Of a stretch of DNA of 28,266 nucleotides, positions 1 through 7,985 are shown piece after piece. This DNA is from a virus. How positions within the stretch are numbered: position 1 is the first letter of the stretch; each line of letters begins with the position of its first letter. The stretch is from positions 1 to 28,266 of IMG/VR virus record IMGVR_UViG_3300046512_000030. One strand, given 5' to 3'. The notes below the pieces were generated by a model that searched no databases, was not told the DNA's origin, and saw nothing but the letters and a program-made list of their open reading frames with translations. The translations under genes and the position numbers were made by a program.

Positions 1-533
1 CAAGACTTTCTATTAACGATTTTCGAAACGGTCTGAAAGGCGATGCCGAATTCTTTGCCTATTACAGAAAGGGTTGAGCCAGTAGCGCGCTTGGCTCTGA
101 TGCTTAGAACCGCCACGTCATCCAACTTCGCGGCGCCATTGCGCGCCCCGACTGGCCGAGTGTCGTGGGCGAATTTGTCGTCCTCGTTCTCGAGGTGGGT
201 TTTCCATGAGAGGTTGCTGTAGTGGTTATTGCTCGGAATTCCATCGCCATGAGCGACTTCCGTACGGCTGCCGATCGGCCCACCGAGAAACGCCATCGCA
301 ACCAGGCGATGAGCCTCGAAATATTGGTGCTGGCAATTTATCGTGAGCTTGAAGCGCGGGTATCCAGCTTTGTGCCAGCAGAAGGAAAGGATCTTGCCCG
401 GATACGTTCTGCGGCCAGGTGTGCGCCGTCGGACGTGACCATACTCGCTGACTTCGTAATCATCGGAGGCATGGCATCGACGCCACTCCAGTGAATCAAG
501 GCTCACGCCGGCCGGAACCGGCAGAACTCTCAT
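1..533 (-). CDS. HNH homing endonuclease (NUMOD4 type), 3' end cut by window edge
   Basis: The reading frame starts at ATG 533-531 and stays open for 177 codons to the left edge of the window. Residues 20-40 hold a NUMOD4-like segment (LEWRRC...YEVSEYGHVRR). The HNH_3-type core follows, with EAHRLVAMAFLGG, then VAHGDGIPSNNHYSNLSWKT and the terminal asparagine in HLENED. The last part (ARNGAAKLDD...IGKEFGIAFQTVSKIVNRKS) reads as a helix-turn-helix DNA-binding tail. Such proteins are site-specific nucleases that spread themselves or their intron into cognate phage genes. The start overlaps the stop of a short lysin-like ORF by four bases (ATGA), so it is probably translated by coupling. The call to the family is firm; whether it is free-standing or intron-encoded is not resolved here. 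Confidence 0.88.
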   Translation of the reverse strand, partial: MRVLPVPAGVSLDSLEWRRCHASDDYEVSEYGHVRRRTPGRRTYPGKILSFCWHKAGYPRFKLTINCQHQYFEAHRLVAMAFLGGPIGSRTEVAHGDGIPSNNHYSNLSWKTHLENEDDKFAHDTRPVGARNGAAKLDDVAVLSIRAKRATGSTLSVIGKEFGIAFQTVSKIVNRKS

Positions 534-589
534 AAACCACCCCACAGCGTGCGAGCGAGGATGTCGCGGTCTTCTTCAGTGACGGTCAT
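530..589 (-). pseudogene. 5' fragment of a cell-wall hydrolase (endolysin) gene, interrupted by the endonuclease
   Basis: A 19-codon ORF, MTVTEEDRDILARTLWGGL, is preceded by the Shine-Dalgarno GGAG eight bases before its ATG. The DRDILARTLWG segment matches the N-terminus of SleB/hydrolase_2-type phage endolysins, in which LARTxWGEARGE is the normal continuation. Here the sequence leaves that pattern right after ...TGGGGT and runs into the homing-endonuclease ORF. The exon would end in T, as group I 5' splice sites do, so a spliced intron is possible; a plain insertion that breaks the gene is the alternative. The rest of the lysin would lie left of the window. This would be the lytic enzyme partner of the holin and spanins at about 17 kb. 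Confidence 0.6.
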
Positions 590-603
590 GCTTTTCTCCG
601 GGC

Positions 604-629
604 AAAAAAAACCCGCTCAGTGGCGGGCT
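604..629 (-). terminator. rho-independent terminator after the tailspike gene
   Basis: On the minus strand CCCGC-cactga-GCGGG is followed by eight T residues. It lies between the tailspike stop and the Shine-Dalgarno of the lysin fragment. Confidence 0.75.
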
Positions 630-653
630 ATAGGCGAACTCCAGCTATCCGGA

Positions 654-2555
654 CTAGAAAGCGCCGTCGTTAATGTTGAATTCCATCTGGCCAAAGTACA
701 CAGTCCGGTTGCTGCCAGATCCGTTCAGCCACCAAACATCGCCATTCGTCCTGACCTCGATAACAGCTACGGCAGTGCTCCAAGCCGCTCCTGAGTTGTC
801 ATACCAAGCCACTGTGAAAGTTCGCTTCGTGTTCGGGCGATAACCCAGCGGCAAGGTAAATATTGGGTTAGAGAACCCTGTTGTCACAGAAAAAGACCCA
901 CCGATAGAAACCCTATCCCGGCTGAGCTTGCGATAATGCGCAGGCTCGCCAGCTGGACTGGTGAAGCCTGTCCCCATCGTCGGATATTGCGCTTCCTGCG
1001 TCCCGCCTATCTTCCTAGCGACACAACTCAGTACGCTGTTCCCAGCAAACGACCACGGCGCAGTACTGGTAATGCCGCCCGGGTTGTACTGCACGTCGAT
1101 GTACTTCGAGTAACCGTTGCACAGGACATGCGGGATAGCGCTAACCACGCCGCCGAAGCCGTAATACTCGATGCTGGCACCGTCTACCGCGTACAGTGCC
1201 AGGTTGGCGAGCGCCGGACCGGACGCCGAGTGGCATCGAACCTTTAGATCCTTGACGCTGTAGGTGTAGTTCGTGTCGGTGGACCGTCCGCACTCAATAT
1301 CGGACTGCGTGTTCAGCTCGAAATAAGTGTCGATATCCAGTTCATAGAAGTTCTGCGCACGAATGCCGATACGGCCGCGCTGGAACGAGCCACCCTTGAT
1401 GATCATGTGATGACCGGACTTCAGCTTCCGCTGGTTGATGTCCAGTCCCACGTCGCACCAGTTCGCCCAGCAGCCAATCACCTGCACCTGCTCCGGGTGC
1501 GTAAAGTCATATCCGGTCAGGCACTTTTCGGCCCAGCAGTCAGTCAGCAGATGGCCGTAACCTTCCAACTGAATGCCTGTCTTTATCTTGTCTAGCTTGA
1601 CTCGTTGTAGCGAGTACCAAGGGATATTCACCAAAGTGGCAGTATCATCTGCTGCGCGGATACCGTTGACGGTAGCGCCAGCCCCCAAGTTTCCGGTTCC
1701 GTCCCCTTGAATGGTCATGTCGGAGAACGACACGCGACCAGGCCACTGGTCTGAGCCGTCACCAGTGAAGGAGTGATTAAACGCCCAAGTTCCAGCAGGC
1801 CCCAGGTATTTAACAACGGTTGTTAGTAGGCTCTCGCCTGCAAACGAGTTTGCGCTGGTGTAGTTGATTGTCGACTTTTGGGTAAATGTGCCGGGGCCAT
1901 AAACCACCTTACGCCCAACGTTTACAGCGGCTTGCACTGCAGGACTCCAATCCCAGGTGGAGGGGTCATTAATGTTGGGCTTGTCTGTAATCAGGTACGA
2001 AAATTCACGGACGTTGACCGCTAGCGTGTCCAGCATCTGGTTGGCGTAGTTGACGGCAGAGGCAATTGCTGAGCGCTTGTGGCCGACCTCTCCGGTTCCT
2101 TCGGGCGAGGCAAGATCCTGGCGCAGCGCCGCATCACCAATCAGCACCCATGATCCAGTGCCTACAGAACTGTTCCACTGCAACCAGACGTCACCGTTGG
2201 CGATAAGCTCTCCACCCGTGAGCGCTGCGTGAGCAGAGTTGACGACAGGCGAAGCTGTTAGGCCATTCGGGCTAAATGTGACGGCGCCAGTGTTTGACGA
2301 TGCCGCTTTTAGCATGAGCAGGGTGCCATCGGTCAGAACCGTAACTGCTGGCGAATAAGTCGCCGTAATCGCATTTGCGGTTCCGGAGGCGGCTGCCATA
2401 TTGAAAGCATTGTTCTGTGAGGCGTCACGCAATTGCGCGATGTAAGATGCAAGTGTGCGCAGGTAATCATCTATCAGCCCTGGTGATTCAGAGCCTGCCG
2501 GGCTGTTGGCGCCGGCAGTGGTTGATAGGTCATTGATTGACGAAGGGATCGGCAT
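654..2555 (-). CDS. tailspike / tail fibre protein with beta-helix domain
   Basis: This 633-residue protein is a host-recognition tailspike candidate. ATG 2555 was chosen because MPIPSSINDLSTTAG is the usual start of podovirus tail fibres; a further upstream in-frame start would read through the preceding terminator. Residues 1-170 form a virion-anchor-like region containing DDYLRTLASYIAQLRD, followed by a Ser/Thr/Gly-rich part. From about residue 190 (NINDPSTWDWSPAVQAAV, VVYGPGTF) the sequence has the short Gly/Asn/Asp-punctuated repeats of a pectate-lyase-like right-handed beta-helix, with a compact C-terminal domain ending MEFNINDGAF. Such spikes often cleave surface polysaccharide, but no catalytic residues can be assigned. 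It is the last virion gene, flanked by terminators on both sides, which suggests separately tuned expression. Confidence 0.85.
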   Translation of the reverse strand: MPIPSSINDLSTTAGANSPAGSESPGLIDDYLRTLASYIAQLRDASQNNAFNMAAASGTANAITATYSPAVTVLTDGTLLMLKAASSNTGAVTFSPNGLTASPVVNSAHAALTGGELIANGDVWLQWNSSVGTGSWVLIGDAALRQDLASPEGTGEVGHKRSAIASAVNYANQMLDTLAVNVREFSYLITDKPNINDPSTWDWSPAVQAAVNVGRKVVYGPGTFTQKSTINYTSANSFAGESLLTTVVKYLGPAGTWAFNHSFTGDGSDQWPGRVSFSDMTIQGDGTGNLGAGATVNGIRAADDTATLVNIPWYSLQRVKLDKIKTGIQLEGYGHLLTDCWAEKCLTGYDFTHPEQVQVIGCWANWCDVGLDINQRKLKSGHHMIIKGGSFQRGRIGIRAQNFYELDIDTYFELNTQSDIECGRSTDTNYTYSVKDLKVRCHSASGPALANLALYAVDGASIEYYGFGGVVSAIPHVLCNGYSKYIDVQYNPGGITSTAPWSFAGNSVLSCVARKIGGTQEAQYPTMGTGFTSPAGEPAHYRKLSRDRVSIGGSFSVTTGFSNPIFTLPLGYRPNTKRTFTVAWYDNSGAAWSTAVAVIEVRTNGDVWWLNGSGSNRTVYFGQMEFNINDGAF

Positions 2556-2572
2556 GTTTTTTTCATCCCAAT

Positions 2573-2593
2573 AAAAAGCCCGCACTGGGCGGG
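2573..2593 (-). terminator. terminator-like hairpin just upstream of the tailspike gene
   Basis: On the minus strand CCCGC-ccagt-GCGGG is followed by TTTTTATT, ending about 18 bases before the tailspike ATG. It probably attenuates read-through from the virion operon. Confidence 0.7.
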
Positions 2594-2642
2594 TTTAGTT
2601 GAGTGAGGGCGTTAGGCCCCGGAGGTTCGTTTGGACTTTGCG

Positions 2643-2729
2643 ATGACCGACTTCATGATCTGGAAAGGGATCTTTCTTGTCGTGGCAGCAATCATTTATG
2701 GGTTCTGGCAGGGCATCACCGGTCATTGA
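2643..2729 (+). CDS. predicted 28-residue single-span membrane protein, antisense to the late operon
   Basis: The plus strand of the gap between the ejection-protein and tailspike genes holds a 28-codon ORF beginning MTDFMIWKGIFLVVAAIIYG and ending FWQGITGH. It is one hydrophobic helix (residues 4-23) with aromatic residues at its edge, the composition of a small inner-membrane protein. The opposite strand gives an unconvincing 43-residue reading. A GGAGG lies 18 bases before the ATG, which is too far to be a good Shine-Dalgarno. Its 3' end overlaps the ejection gene's 3' end by 14 bases, tail to tail. The function is unknown, and it may be chance hydrophobic sequence. Confidence 0.45.
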   Translation: MTDFMIWKGIFLVVAAIIYGFWQGITGH

Positions 2730-4440
2730 CCGCAGATGGCACCAAGAGAGGTAGAGCCTTGTTTGCCTTTTCGGCGCCCAGCGAAAGCAGGCCGCCACCC
2801 TGACTTGGTGGTCGCAACAGTAGGCCTCGAAGAGCATTGCTGTTCATGGCCATATTCGCCCCTCGGCCTGCCGCCATCGCACCGCCGACCATCAGTGGCG
2901 CCACGGCACCAGATCCGGCACCAGCAGCACCAAGACCGCCGAGCATCAGGCGCTGCATAGCGCCATGCGGACTTTCTCTCGACTTCAGGAATTGAGCGCT
3001 GATATCGGCCAGATCTTGTAGCTCTGGATTGCCAATGTTCTTCATGTTGGCCAATCGAGCGATGGAGATATCACCGTCTGCTCCGTTCTGCGCCATCTTC
3101 TTAAGATCGAGCATGGTCCCGTACTGCTGGCGGACCTTGGCGAATTCAGTGGCTTCCTCTGGCTTCAGTGAGCGATTGAGCGCGCCCATCAGCGACTTCT
3201 TCAGATCGCCCGCATACCAGGCTTCTGGGCTGTTTCGCTGCCCGATCCGGTCGAGCGTTTTCTTGATGTTGTACGCGGCCTGCCCATCGATTTGACCATT
3301 TGGCGCCTTGGCCATGATCTCGTCGATTTGCTTGAGGATGATGTTCGCTTGCCCTTGCTCCAGTTCACTCGATGCGCGCTGTGCATGGGCGGCCAATTCG
3401 TCAGTAAACGGCTGATCGACCTTCACGGTGTTGTTCTGCAACACGCTGTCGAACTTGCTGCCAAGGTCTCCCTGTGCCTTACGCAAGGCCATGGTCACGT
3501 TGTCAGAGTCTTGTCCGAAGGTGCGTGACACCGCACGATTCAGCTGGCCCTGCATTTTATCGATGGTTGCCGTTCTGCCGCTGAATGGCATGTATTCGAG
3601 CGAGGCAGCAAGGGCGTTCATGGGCTTGCTGTTGACGATCCGGTCAGCCGGGATATCAATGCCGAGGTTATTCGCCTTCTGCACAAGGCCAGCCACTTCG
3701 GGACTGACTTCGCCGCCGCGAATAGCCCGCCCTATACCTCTGGCGGTGTTGCCGGCAATCGACACGGCGCCTGGTGTCGCACCGCCAACCATGACTCCCA
3801 CACCGGCATCCTCTGGATTAACCAAGCCTGCCGATGCGCCGCCAGTAATCCCGCCGCCAGCAACGCGTGTCGCCAGGGCAGGCGCGCCAGTCAGGCCACC
3901 GACGCGAAAGCCGCCAGATCCAATCGACTCAATCAGTGGTGCAATTTTGGCAGCGCCTGGCAGCATTGCAGCCCCTTTCGCCAGCAGGCCGCCCATGCCG
4001 AGTGTGCCTAGAATTTCAGTGCCGAGCTTGCCGCCTTTATATGGCGCCGACTCGGTATCGGCGCCGATGGTTTTCATCATCAGGTCTACATCGGCTCGGC
4101 GCTTACGGTTCGACTCAAGAGTCAGACCTTTGCCGGCACGCGCGTCCTGAACGATATCGTAAGGAGCCAGGAGAGTTGCGCCAATAGAGGCAGACCCGCG
4201 ACCGGCGCCGGCCAGGATGTCGCCCATGCCAGTCATCAACTCCTTTCCGGCATTAGGTGGCAGTTGCGGCAGATTGCCGAACCTGCCGGCTTGGTGCTGC
4301 GGTGGCTGGGCACCACTGGATTGCTCCGGCATATTGGCGGGCGATGCCTGGGGAGCTACTTGCGACGGCTCGTCCCACGTGATGCCGGCATGATCGATTT
4401 TGTCGTCATCCCAAGTGATGCCAGATGGGTCAATTGCCAT
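2716..4440 (-). CDS. large internal virion / DNA-ejection protein
   Basis: A 574-residue protein starting at ATG 4440, which has GGGAGGG seven bases upstream; the frame extends to a TTG six bases earlier. The N-terminus repeats the unit GITWDDDKIDHAGITWDE. A Pro/Gln-rich linker follows, then several Gly/Ala-rich stretches at about 130-240 and 500-560 that could insert in or cross a membrane. A central helical, Gln/Lys-rich segment (about 260-480) includes GQAAYNIKKTLDRIGQR. This architecture fits pore-forming ejection proteins of short-tailed phages, which leave the virion with the DNA. The 5' end overlaps the preceding gene by 11 bases. The family is inferred from position and composition. 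Confidence 0.7.
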   Translation of the reverse strand: MAIDPSGITWDDDKIDHAGITWDEPSQVAPQASPANMPEQSSGAQPPQHQAGRFGNLPQLPPNAGKELMTGMGDILAGAGRGSASIGATLLAPYDIVQDARAGKGLTLESNRKRRADVDLMMKTIGADTESAPYKGGKLGTEILGTLGMGGLLAKGAAMLPGAAKIAPLIESIGSGGFRVGGLTGAPALATRVAGGGITGGASAGLVNPEDAGVGVMVGGATPGAVSIAGNTARGIGRAIRGGEVSPEVAGLVQKANNLGIDIPADRIVNSKPMNALAASLEYMPFSGRTATIDKMQGQLNRAVSRTFGQDSDNVTMALRKAQGDLGSKFDSVLQNNTVKVDQPFTDELAAHAQRASSELEQGQANIILKQIDEIMAKAPNGQIDGQAAYNIKKTLDRIGQRNSPEAWYAGDLKKSLMGALNRSLKPEEATEFAKVRQQYGTMLDLKKMAQNGADGDISIARLANMKNIGNPELQDLADISAQFLKSRESPHGAMQRLMLGGLGAAGAGSGAVAPLMVGGAMAAGRGANMAMNSNALRGLLLRPPSQGGGLLSLGAEKANKALPLLVPSAVNDR

Positions 4441-5635
4441 ATTCAACCCTCCCGTCAGAGTACTGGATCACTTTCCGCCCGCTCGCGTCCTTGCCAGTGC
4501 GAACGATGCTGGGTTGGCCGGCAGGCGCCACAGATGGTTGTTTGAGCTGCTGCGGCTTACCGCTATTCCTGGCAATAATTTCCTCGAGCGCGTCCATTGC
4601 TGCCGCCCGCTCTTCTGCCGGGACGGTCGAGTCTCCAACCTTGCCGGCCATCGTTTCGTAATTTCGTCTGTCTGCGTCAGATTGAGGCCCTTCCATGCGA
4701 GGCATCATCATCATCATGTTGCCGCCAATTGCCGCGAGTTTCGCGGCTTCTTGAGCGCCTGTGGTGGTCTGCCCAACGTAACGAGCAGCCGTATCTATCT
4801 GGGCGCCGATGCCGCTCGCGGTGGCGTTTGGCAAAGATGCTCGCGCCTGCTTAATCAGATCACCAAGCTTGCCAAGGTTTTGCTGATTTTTAGCCGCGGC
4901 TTCCGCGAGCGGTCCGCCCTGAATCTGGCCGCCAGCCTGCGTGGTGGCTGGCCGGACCGTACCGGTTCCTTTATCGATCAGCATGAAGGTGCCGTCGCCA
5001 GATTGAACAACCTGGGTGCGCTGGCCTTCTTTATTGATGTTGTTGGCATCCTGAAGGGCGCCCACCTTGGCCCAGTCACGAGCATTTGTGGCCACCGCTT
5101 CTGGCGACATACCCATGGTAAAAGTCTGCCCTGCCGTCGGGGTGACAAAACGTTTCTCGTTGCCAAGATCAACCTGTAGAGGCGCCACGTAAGAGCTGAT
5201 TGCCTTACCGACTGGCCGGCCGTATTCGTCGTATTGCATAGTCTGCTTGCTGCCGTCTGCGCCAGGCACTTCGACGGTGCGCGCCACCTTGCTCATTGCA
5301 GAATTGGGGAGTTGTGCGTATTTGGCGATGTTCTCAGGCTCAATACCTAGTGCTGCTGCTGACTTCCAGTCAAAGGTGTCGCTTCCATTGGAATCTTTGC
5401 CATACAGTGTTGGCAAGGTCTGCATCTGCTTCTGGAGCAGGTCAGCCTTTTGCCGTTTCAGGCCATTCGCACCGGCCGCCGAATACCCGGCAACCCCGGA
5501 CAGACCGGCAGCACCCAACGTATTGAGCGGACCTCCGCGCCCAGCAGTAGCCAAGCCGCCGAAAGCCGCCGACAACAAACCCATTCCCGCTGGAGTTTGG
5601 GCAAAATCCAGCAGACCACCAAGACCCTCGGCCAT
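4430..5635 (-). CDS. internal virion protein
   Basis: A 401-residue protein. It begins with a Gly/Ala-rich, membrane-active-looking segment (AEGLGGLLDFAQTPAGMGLL, about residues 1-55), then a helical Lys/Gln segment with KRQKADLLQKQMQTLPTLYG. The middle is of mixed character and carries GSKQTMQYDEYGRPVG, followed by a long helical region and a run of five methionines (GGNMMMMMPRME). The C-terminus resembles a small beta-repeat (GKDASGRKVIQYSDGRVEYG). It lies between two other ejection-type genes, starts one base after the upstream stop and has GAGAGGG as Shine-Dalgarno. A role in the internal core or in DNA delivery is likely from context only. Confidence 0.65.
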   Translation of the reverse strand: MAEGLGGLLDFAQTPAGMGLLSAAFGGLATAGRGGPLNTLGAAGLSGVAGYSAAGANGLKRQKADLLQKQMQTLPTLYGKDSNGSDTFDWKSAAALGIEPENIAKYAQLPNSAMSKVARTVEVPGADGSKQTMQYDEYGRPVGKAISSYVAPLQVDLGNEKRFVTPTAGQTFTMGMSPEAVATNARDWAKVGALQDANNINKEGQRTQVVQSGDGTFMLIDKGTGTVRPATTQAGGQIQGGPLAEAAAKNQQNLGKLGDLIKQARASLPNATASGIGAQIDTAARYVGQTTTGAQEAAKLAAIGGNMMMMMPRMEGPQSDADRRNYETMAGKVGDSTVPAEERAAAMDALEEIIARNSGKPQQLKQPSVAPAGQPSIVRTGKDASGRKVIQYSDGRVEYGN

Positions 5636-5636
5636 T

Positions 5637-6323
5637 TCAATACCCTCTCATTGCGCGGCGTTGCTGTGCGTACTGCTGACGCTGAGCGATCAGCGGGTTT
5701 GGCTGGCCTTCGGCGATCTGGGCGAGCGTCTGCGGGCCGGTGGTGGCGTGCTGCATGGCTGGCCCCGAGGCTGCTGGTTGCTGACCGGGGGAAAGCAGGC
5801 CTGAGGCTTGCTGCCCATATCTGGCGGCGTCCATGTAGGGCTTGGCCGCCGTGTTGAAGTCGGAGAGGCTGCTGCCCATTGAGCTGAGCAATCCAGGGGA
5901 TGAGGTGCCGCCAGCATAGGTGGCATTACCCATGCCGCCTGACACCGCCTGCTGACCAAGCCCGAAGCCCGTGCCACCGGTTGACGCCCCTGCAGAGCCT
6001 GAACTACTTGCACCACCACCCAGCAATCCGCCCGCCGCCCCGCCCGCATAAAGCGATGCGATGGTTTTGGCGATGCCGTGCATGGTTTGGCCGGGGCCGG
6101 TATTGATGCCAGCATCCTCTGCCTCGCCGTAACGCTGCGAGGCTGCACCGCCCCACTGGTCAACCAACGGCTTGTCGTCTTTGCCCAACACCCCATTCCA
6201 TACCTTGGTAGAGAACGGATCGCCCGCACCGTAGAGCAGGCGTGCCGGGTTGTCCTTGATCTGATCGACCATCCCTTTCAGGTTGAACGCTTCGAAGCTG
6301 CCTACATCGCCAAAGAAGCTCAT
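5637..6323 (-). CDS. Gly/Ala-rich virion protein, probable ejection component
   Basis: A 228-residue protein beginning MSFFGDVGSFEAFNLKGM. Residues 1-95 look folded, with DNPARLLYGAGDPFSTKVWN. Residues 95-150 are Gly/Ala/Ser-rich (ASLYAGGAAGGLLGGGASSS), as in membrane-penetrating ejection proteins. The C-terminal 70 residues are Gln/Pro-rich and basic (QRQQYAQQRRAMRG). The ATG overlaps the upstream stop by four bases. The first of three consecutive genes with hydrophobic Gly-rich segments, it probably acts together with the next two. No specific homologue is recognised. Confidence 0.65.
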   Translation of the reverse strand: MSFFGDVGSFEAFNLKGMVDQIKDNPARLLYGAGDPFSTKVWNGVLGKDDKPLVDQWGGAASQRYGEAEDAGINTGPGQTMHGIAKTIASLYAGGAAGGLLGGGASSSGSAGASTGGTGFGLGQQAVSGGMGNATYAGGTSSPGLLSSMGSSLSDFNTAAKPYMDAARYGQQASGLLSPGQQPAASGPAMQHATTGPQTLAQIAEGQPNPLIAQRQQYAQQRRAMRGY

Positions 6324-7282
6324 TTTCCACCCCCGGAAGACTTGGTTGCAGACGTTTGACCGATGCCGGAGCCGAACACGCCTGACATGGCGGCAAGCTT
6401 CTTGTACGGGTCATTCTGCTGGTCAGACCAGTTTTGATACTGGGCATCCAGGTTCTGTTGCTGGTTGTCCTGGTACGAATTCGCAGCGTTCATGAAGTTG
6501 TTTGCGACGTTCAGCCCCTCGCTCTCATACCCGGGTGCGAGCCCAAGCATCTGGCCCTTCATCTGATCGTTTCGGCTCGCATAGTCCTGACCCATGCCGG
6601 CGTTGAACTGGTTGGTCTGAAGGTTGCGATTCAGTTGATTCTCGGCCAGCCCCTGCTGCGCGTTGTAGTCCTGCATGCGCATGCCGGAAGCGGTGTTCCC
6701 GAGATTCTTGGTGAGGTCATTCAGGGCATTCTGGGTGCTGGCCTGGGCTCCGGTGTTACCGAACGAACCAGAGCCAACCATTTGAGTGGTCAGCCCGGGA
6801 GCCACTGCATCGTTATAGTTGCGAGTGATATCACCCATAGCGGCATCAATGTTCTGCTGCAGGTAGGGGTTCGATCCGGCGTACTGATTTTCGCCACCAT
6901 TGTTGATGTCGCCATAGGGGTTCTGAGTGGCGGCGTTCCCCGAGTTAAGCGAATTCGTGACGGTGTTCCTGGCGGCATTCATCGAAGAGTCGCCTTGGTT
7001 GAAGATCTGCCCAAGGCGGGCGGTGGCCGAGTTCTGATAGGGGTTCATTCCAGCTACCTGCTGGCCGCCGTAGCTCTGATAAGGCTGATTTGACAGGTCC
7101 ATGGCCTTATCGCTGTATGCGGTTGCTAGCGGCCTCAGTTCGTCCGGGATGGATTGAGTGGTCGTACTCGAGCCGCCCCCTTTGTGCGGGCGCAACACGT
7201 CACCAGGAAAAGCCGGCAGTGCGCCAATAGCAGGGCCGCCGAATTCGGCGCTGATCTGTTCATGCAGGGCATCAATGTTCAC
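6320..7282 (-). CDS. Asn/Gln-rich virion structural protein
   Basis: A 320-residue protein with a GTG start whose GTGA overlaps the previous stop; there is no nearby in-frame ATG, so GTG is the only sensible start. It is very rich in Asn, Gln, Gly and Tyr, with sequence such as PYQSYGGQQVAGMNPYQNSA and a long helical array from about residue 140 (LQQNIDAAMGDITRNYNDAV, NALNDLTKNLGNTASGMRMQ). The tail ends in SATKSSGGGK. Proteins of this sort sit between the tail hub and ejection genes in short-tailed phages and are usually tail or internal virion components. The exact function is unknown. Confidence 0.65.
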   Translation of the reverse strand: MNIDALHEQISAEFGGPAIGALPAFPGDVLRPHKGGGSSTTTQSIPDELRPLATAYSDKAMDLSNQPYQSYGGQQVAGMNPYQNSATARLGQIFNQGDSSMNAARNTVTNSLNSGNAATQNPYGDINNGGENQYAGSNPYLQQNIDAAMGDITRNYNDAVAPGLTTQMVGSGSFGNTGAQASTQNALNDLTKNLGNTASGMRMQDYNAQQGLAENQLNRNLQTNQFNAGMGQDYASRNDQMKGQMLGLAPGYESEGLNVANNFMNAANSYQDNQQQNLDAQYQNWSDQQNDPYKKLAAMSGVFGSGIGQTSATKSSGGGK

Positions 7283-7689
7283 AGTTCAACCTCCAGTACT
7301 TGATAGACAGGTGCAAACCCGCAGCGCTGCCGATATAGGCGGGCTTGGGCGGGCGCAGCCGCACAGCGCAGGCGCAAACAGCCAAGAGACTTGGCCATGC
7401 TCCCCAGCGCATCAAAGAATTCTTCAAAATGCCCATGCGGGGCGTACATTTCATAGGCGTAGAGGATGCGGAAGTTGGGCAATTGCTCGACGCCGATCAC
7501 GCCCCACCCAGAGATTTCGCCGTCACGATCCAGCCTGACCAGCGTTCTCTCGCCACGGCCGAGCATCATTTTCAGCTGGTCGCCGGTGATCTCCCCGCCA
7601 GAGGTCGCACAGGCAGCCCCAAGGTTGTGCGCGCCCTCTTTCCAGGCCATATCGATATGCGTCGCAGGCACCACGATCAGTTTGTTCAT
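7279..7689 (-). CDS. GNAT-like acetyltransferase-fold protein in the virion cluster
   Basis: A 136-residue protein with a GNAT-type order of elements: an N-terminal strand and helix (NKLIVVPATHIDMAWKEGAH), a central strand pair (RTLVRLDRDGEISGWGVIGV), then a helix near FEEFFDALGSMAKSLG and the C-terminal RLYRQRCGFAPVYQVLEVEL. The last segment resembles the 'hR.yGF' end of N-acetyltransferases. The classical acetyl-CoA loop (Q/RxxGxG/A) is not evident, so it may be catalytically inactive. T7 gp13-like internal proteins have a similar fold and genomic place. Its start overlaps the upstream stop by one base (TGATG). Confidence 0.55.
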   Translation of the reverse strand: MNKLIVVPATHIDMAWKEGAHNLGAACATSGGEITGDQLKMMLGRGERTLVRLDRDGEISGWGVIGVEQLPNFRILYAYEMYAPHGHFEEFFDALGSMAKSLGCLRLRCAAAPAQARLYRQRCGFAPVYQVLEVEL

Positions 7690-7982
7690 CAGTTACCCGT
7701 CAGGAAGCGTTTTTCCACCCAGGCGCCAGGAGTGCCGGAGACAACACAAGTCCAGCCATCAATGACGTATTTGGAGCCAGCCGTGCCCAGTTCTGATGGA
7801 GCGATGTTTTTTACGGAGTCACCCTGCACCCAGGAATCACTAGTGGGAGCGGCGGTGAGCGCGGTATAGAACCCAGCAATACGACCCTCGGACATTTGGT
7901 TGATTTGGACTGCGTGCGCGCGCAGTTCCCGCTGCAAGGCGGGGTCGTTGCTACCAACTCGCGGGGTTGTGTTTGTCTTCAT
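7689..7982 (-). CDS. small virion-cluster protein
   Basis: A 97-residue protein. The N-terminal 45 residues are charged and helical (ALQRELRAHAVQINQMSEGR). The rest looks like a small beta domain of the kind seen in tail-associated proteins (GSKYVIDGWTCVVSGTPG, WVEKRFLTGN). It starts three bases after the tail hub stop and ends overlapping the GNAT-like gene. No family is recognised; a tail or fibre-associated role is likely from context. Confidence 0.6.
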   Translation of the reverse strand: MKTNTTPRVGSNDPALQRELRAHAVQINQMSEGRIAGFYTALTAAPTSDSWVQGDSVKNIAPSELGTAGSKYVIDGWTCVVSGTPGAWVEKRFLTGN

Positions 7983-7985
7983 GGC

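Noticed and set aside
104-494. ORFs at 104-301 (-) and 222-494 (+) at the left edge
   Set aside because: They are shadows: the third frame on the minus strand carries the HNH endonuclease with clear motifs.
654-2555. Diversity-generating retroelement on the tail gene, as in BPP-1-like phages
   Set aside because: No reverse transcriptase, no template/variable repeat pair and no adenine-biased C-terminus were seen in the window.
2595-2837. 80-residue minus ORF overlapping the ejection gene end
   Set aside because: No start site and no protein-like composition; the plus-strand hydrophobic ORF is the better reading of this gap.
3428-4150. 240-residue plus-strand ORF
   Set aside because: It lies fully antisense to the ejection-protein gene and has the Pro/Arg-rich composition of a shadow frame.
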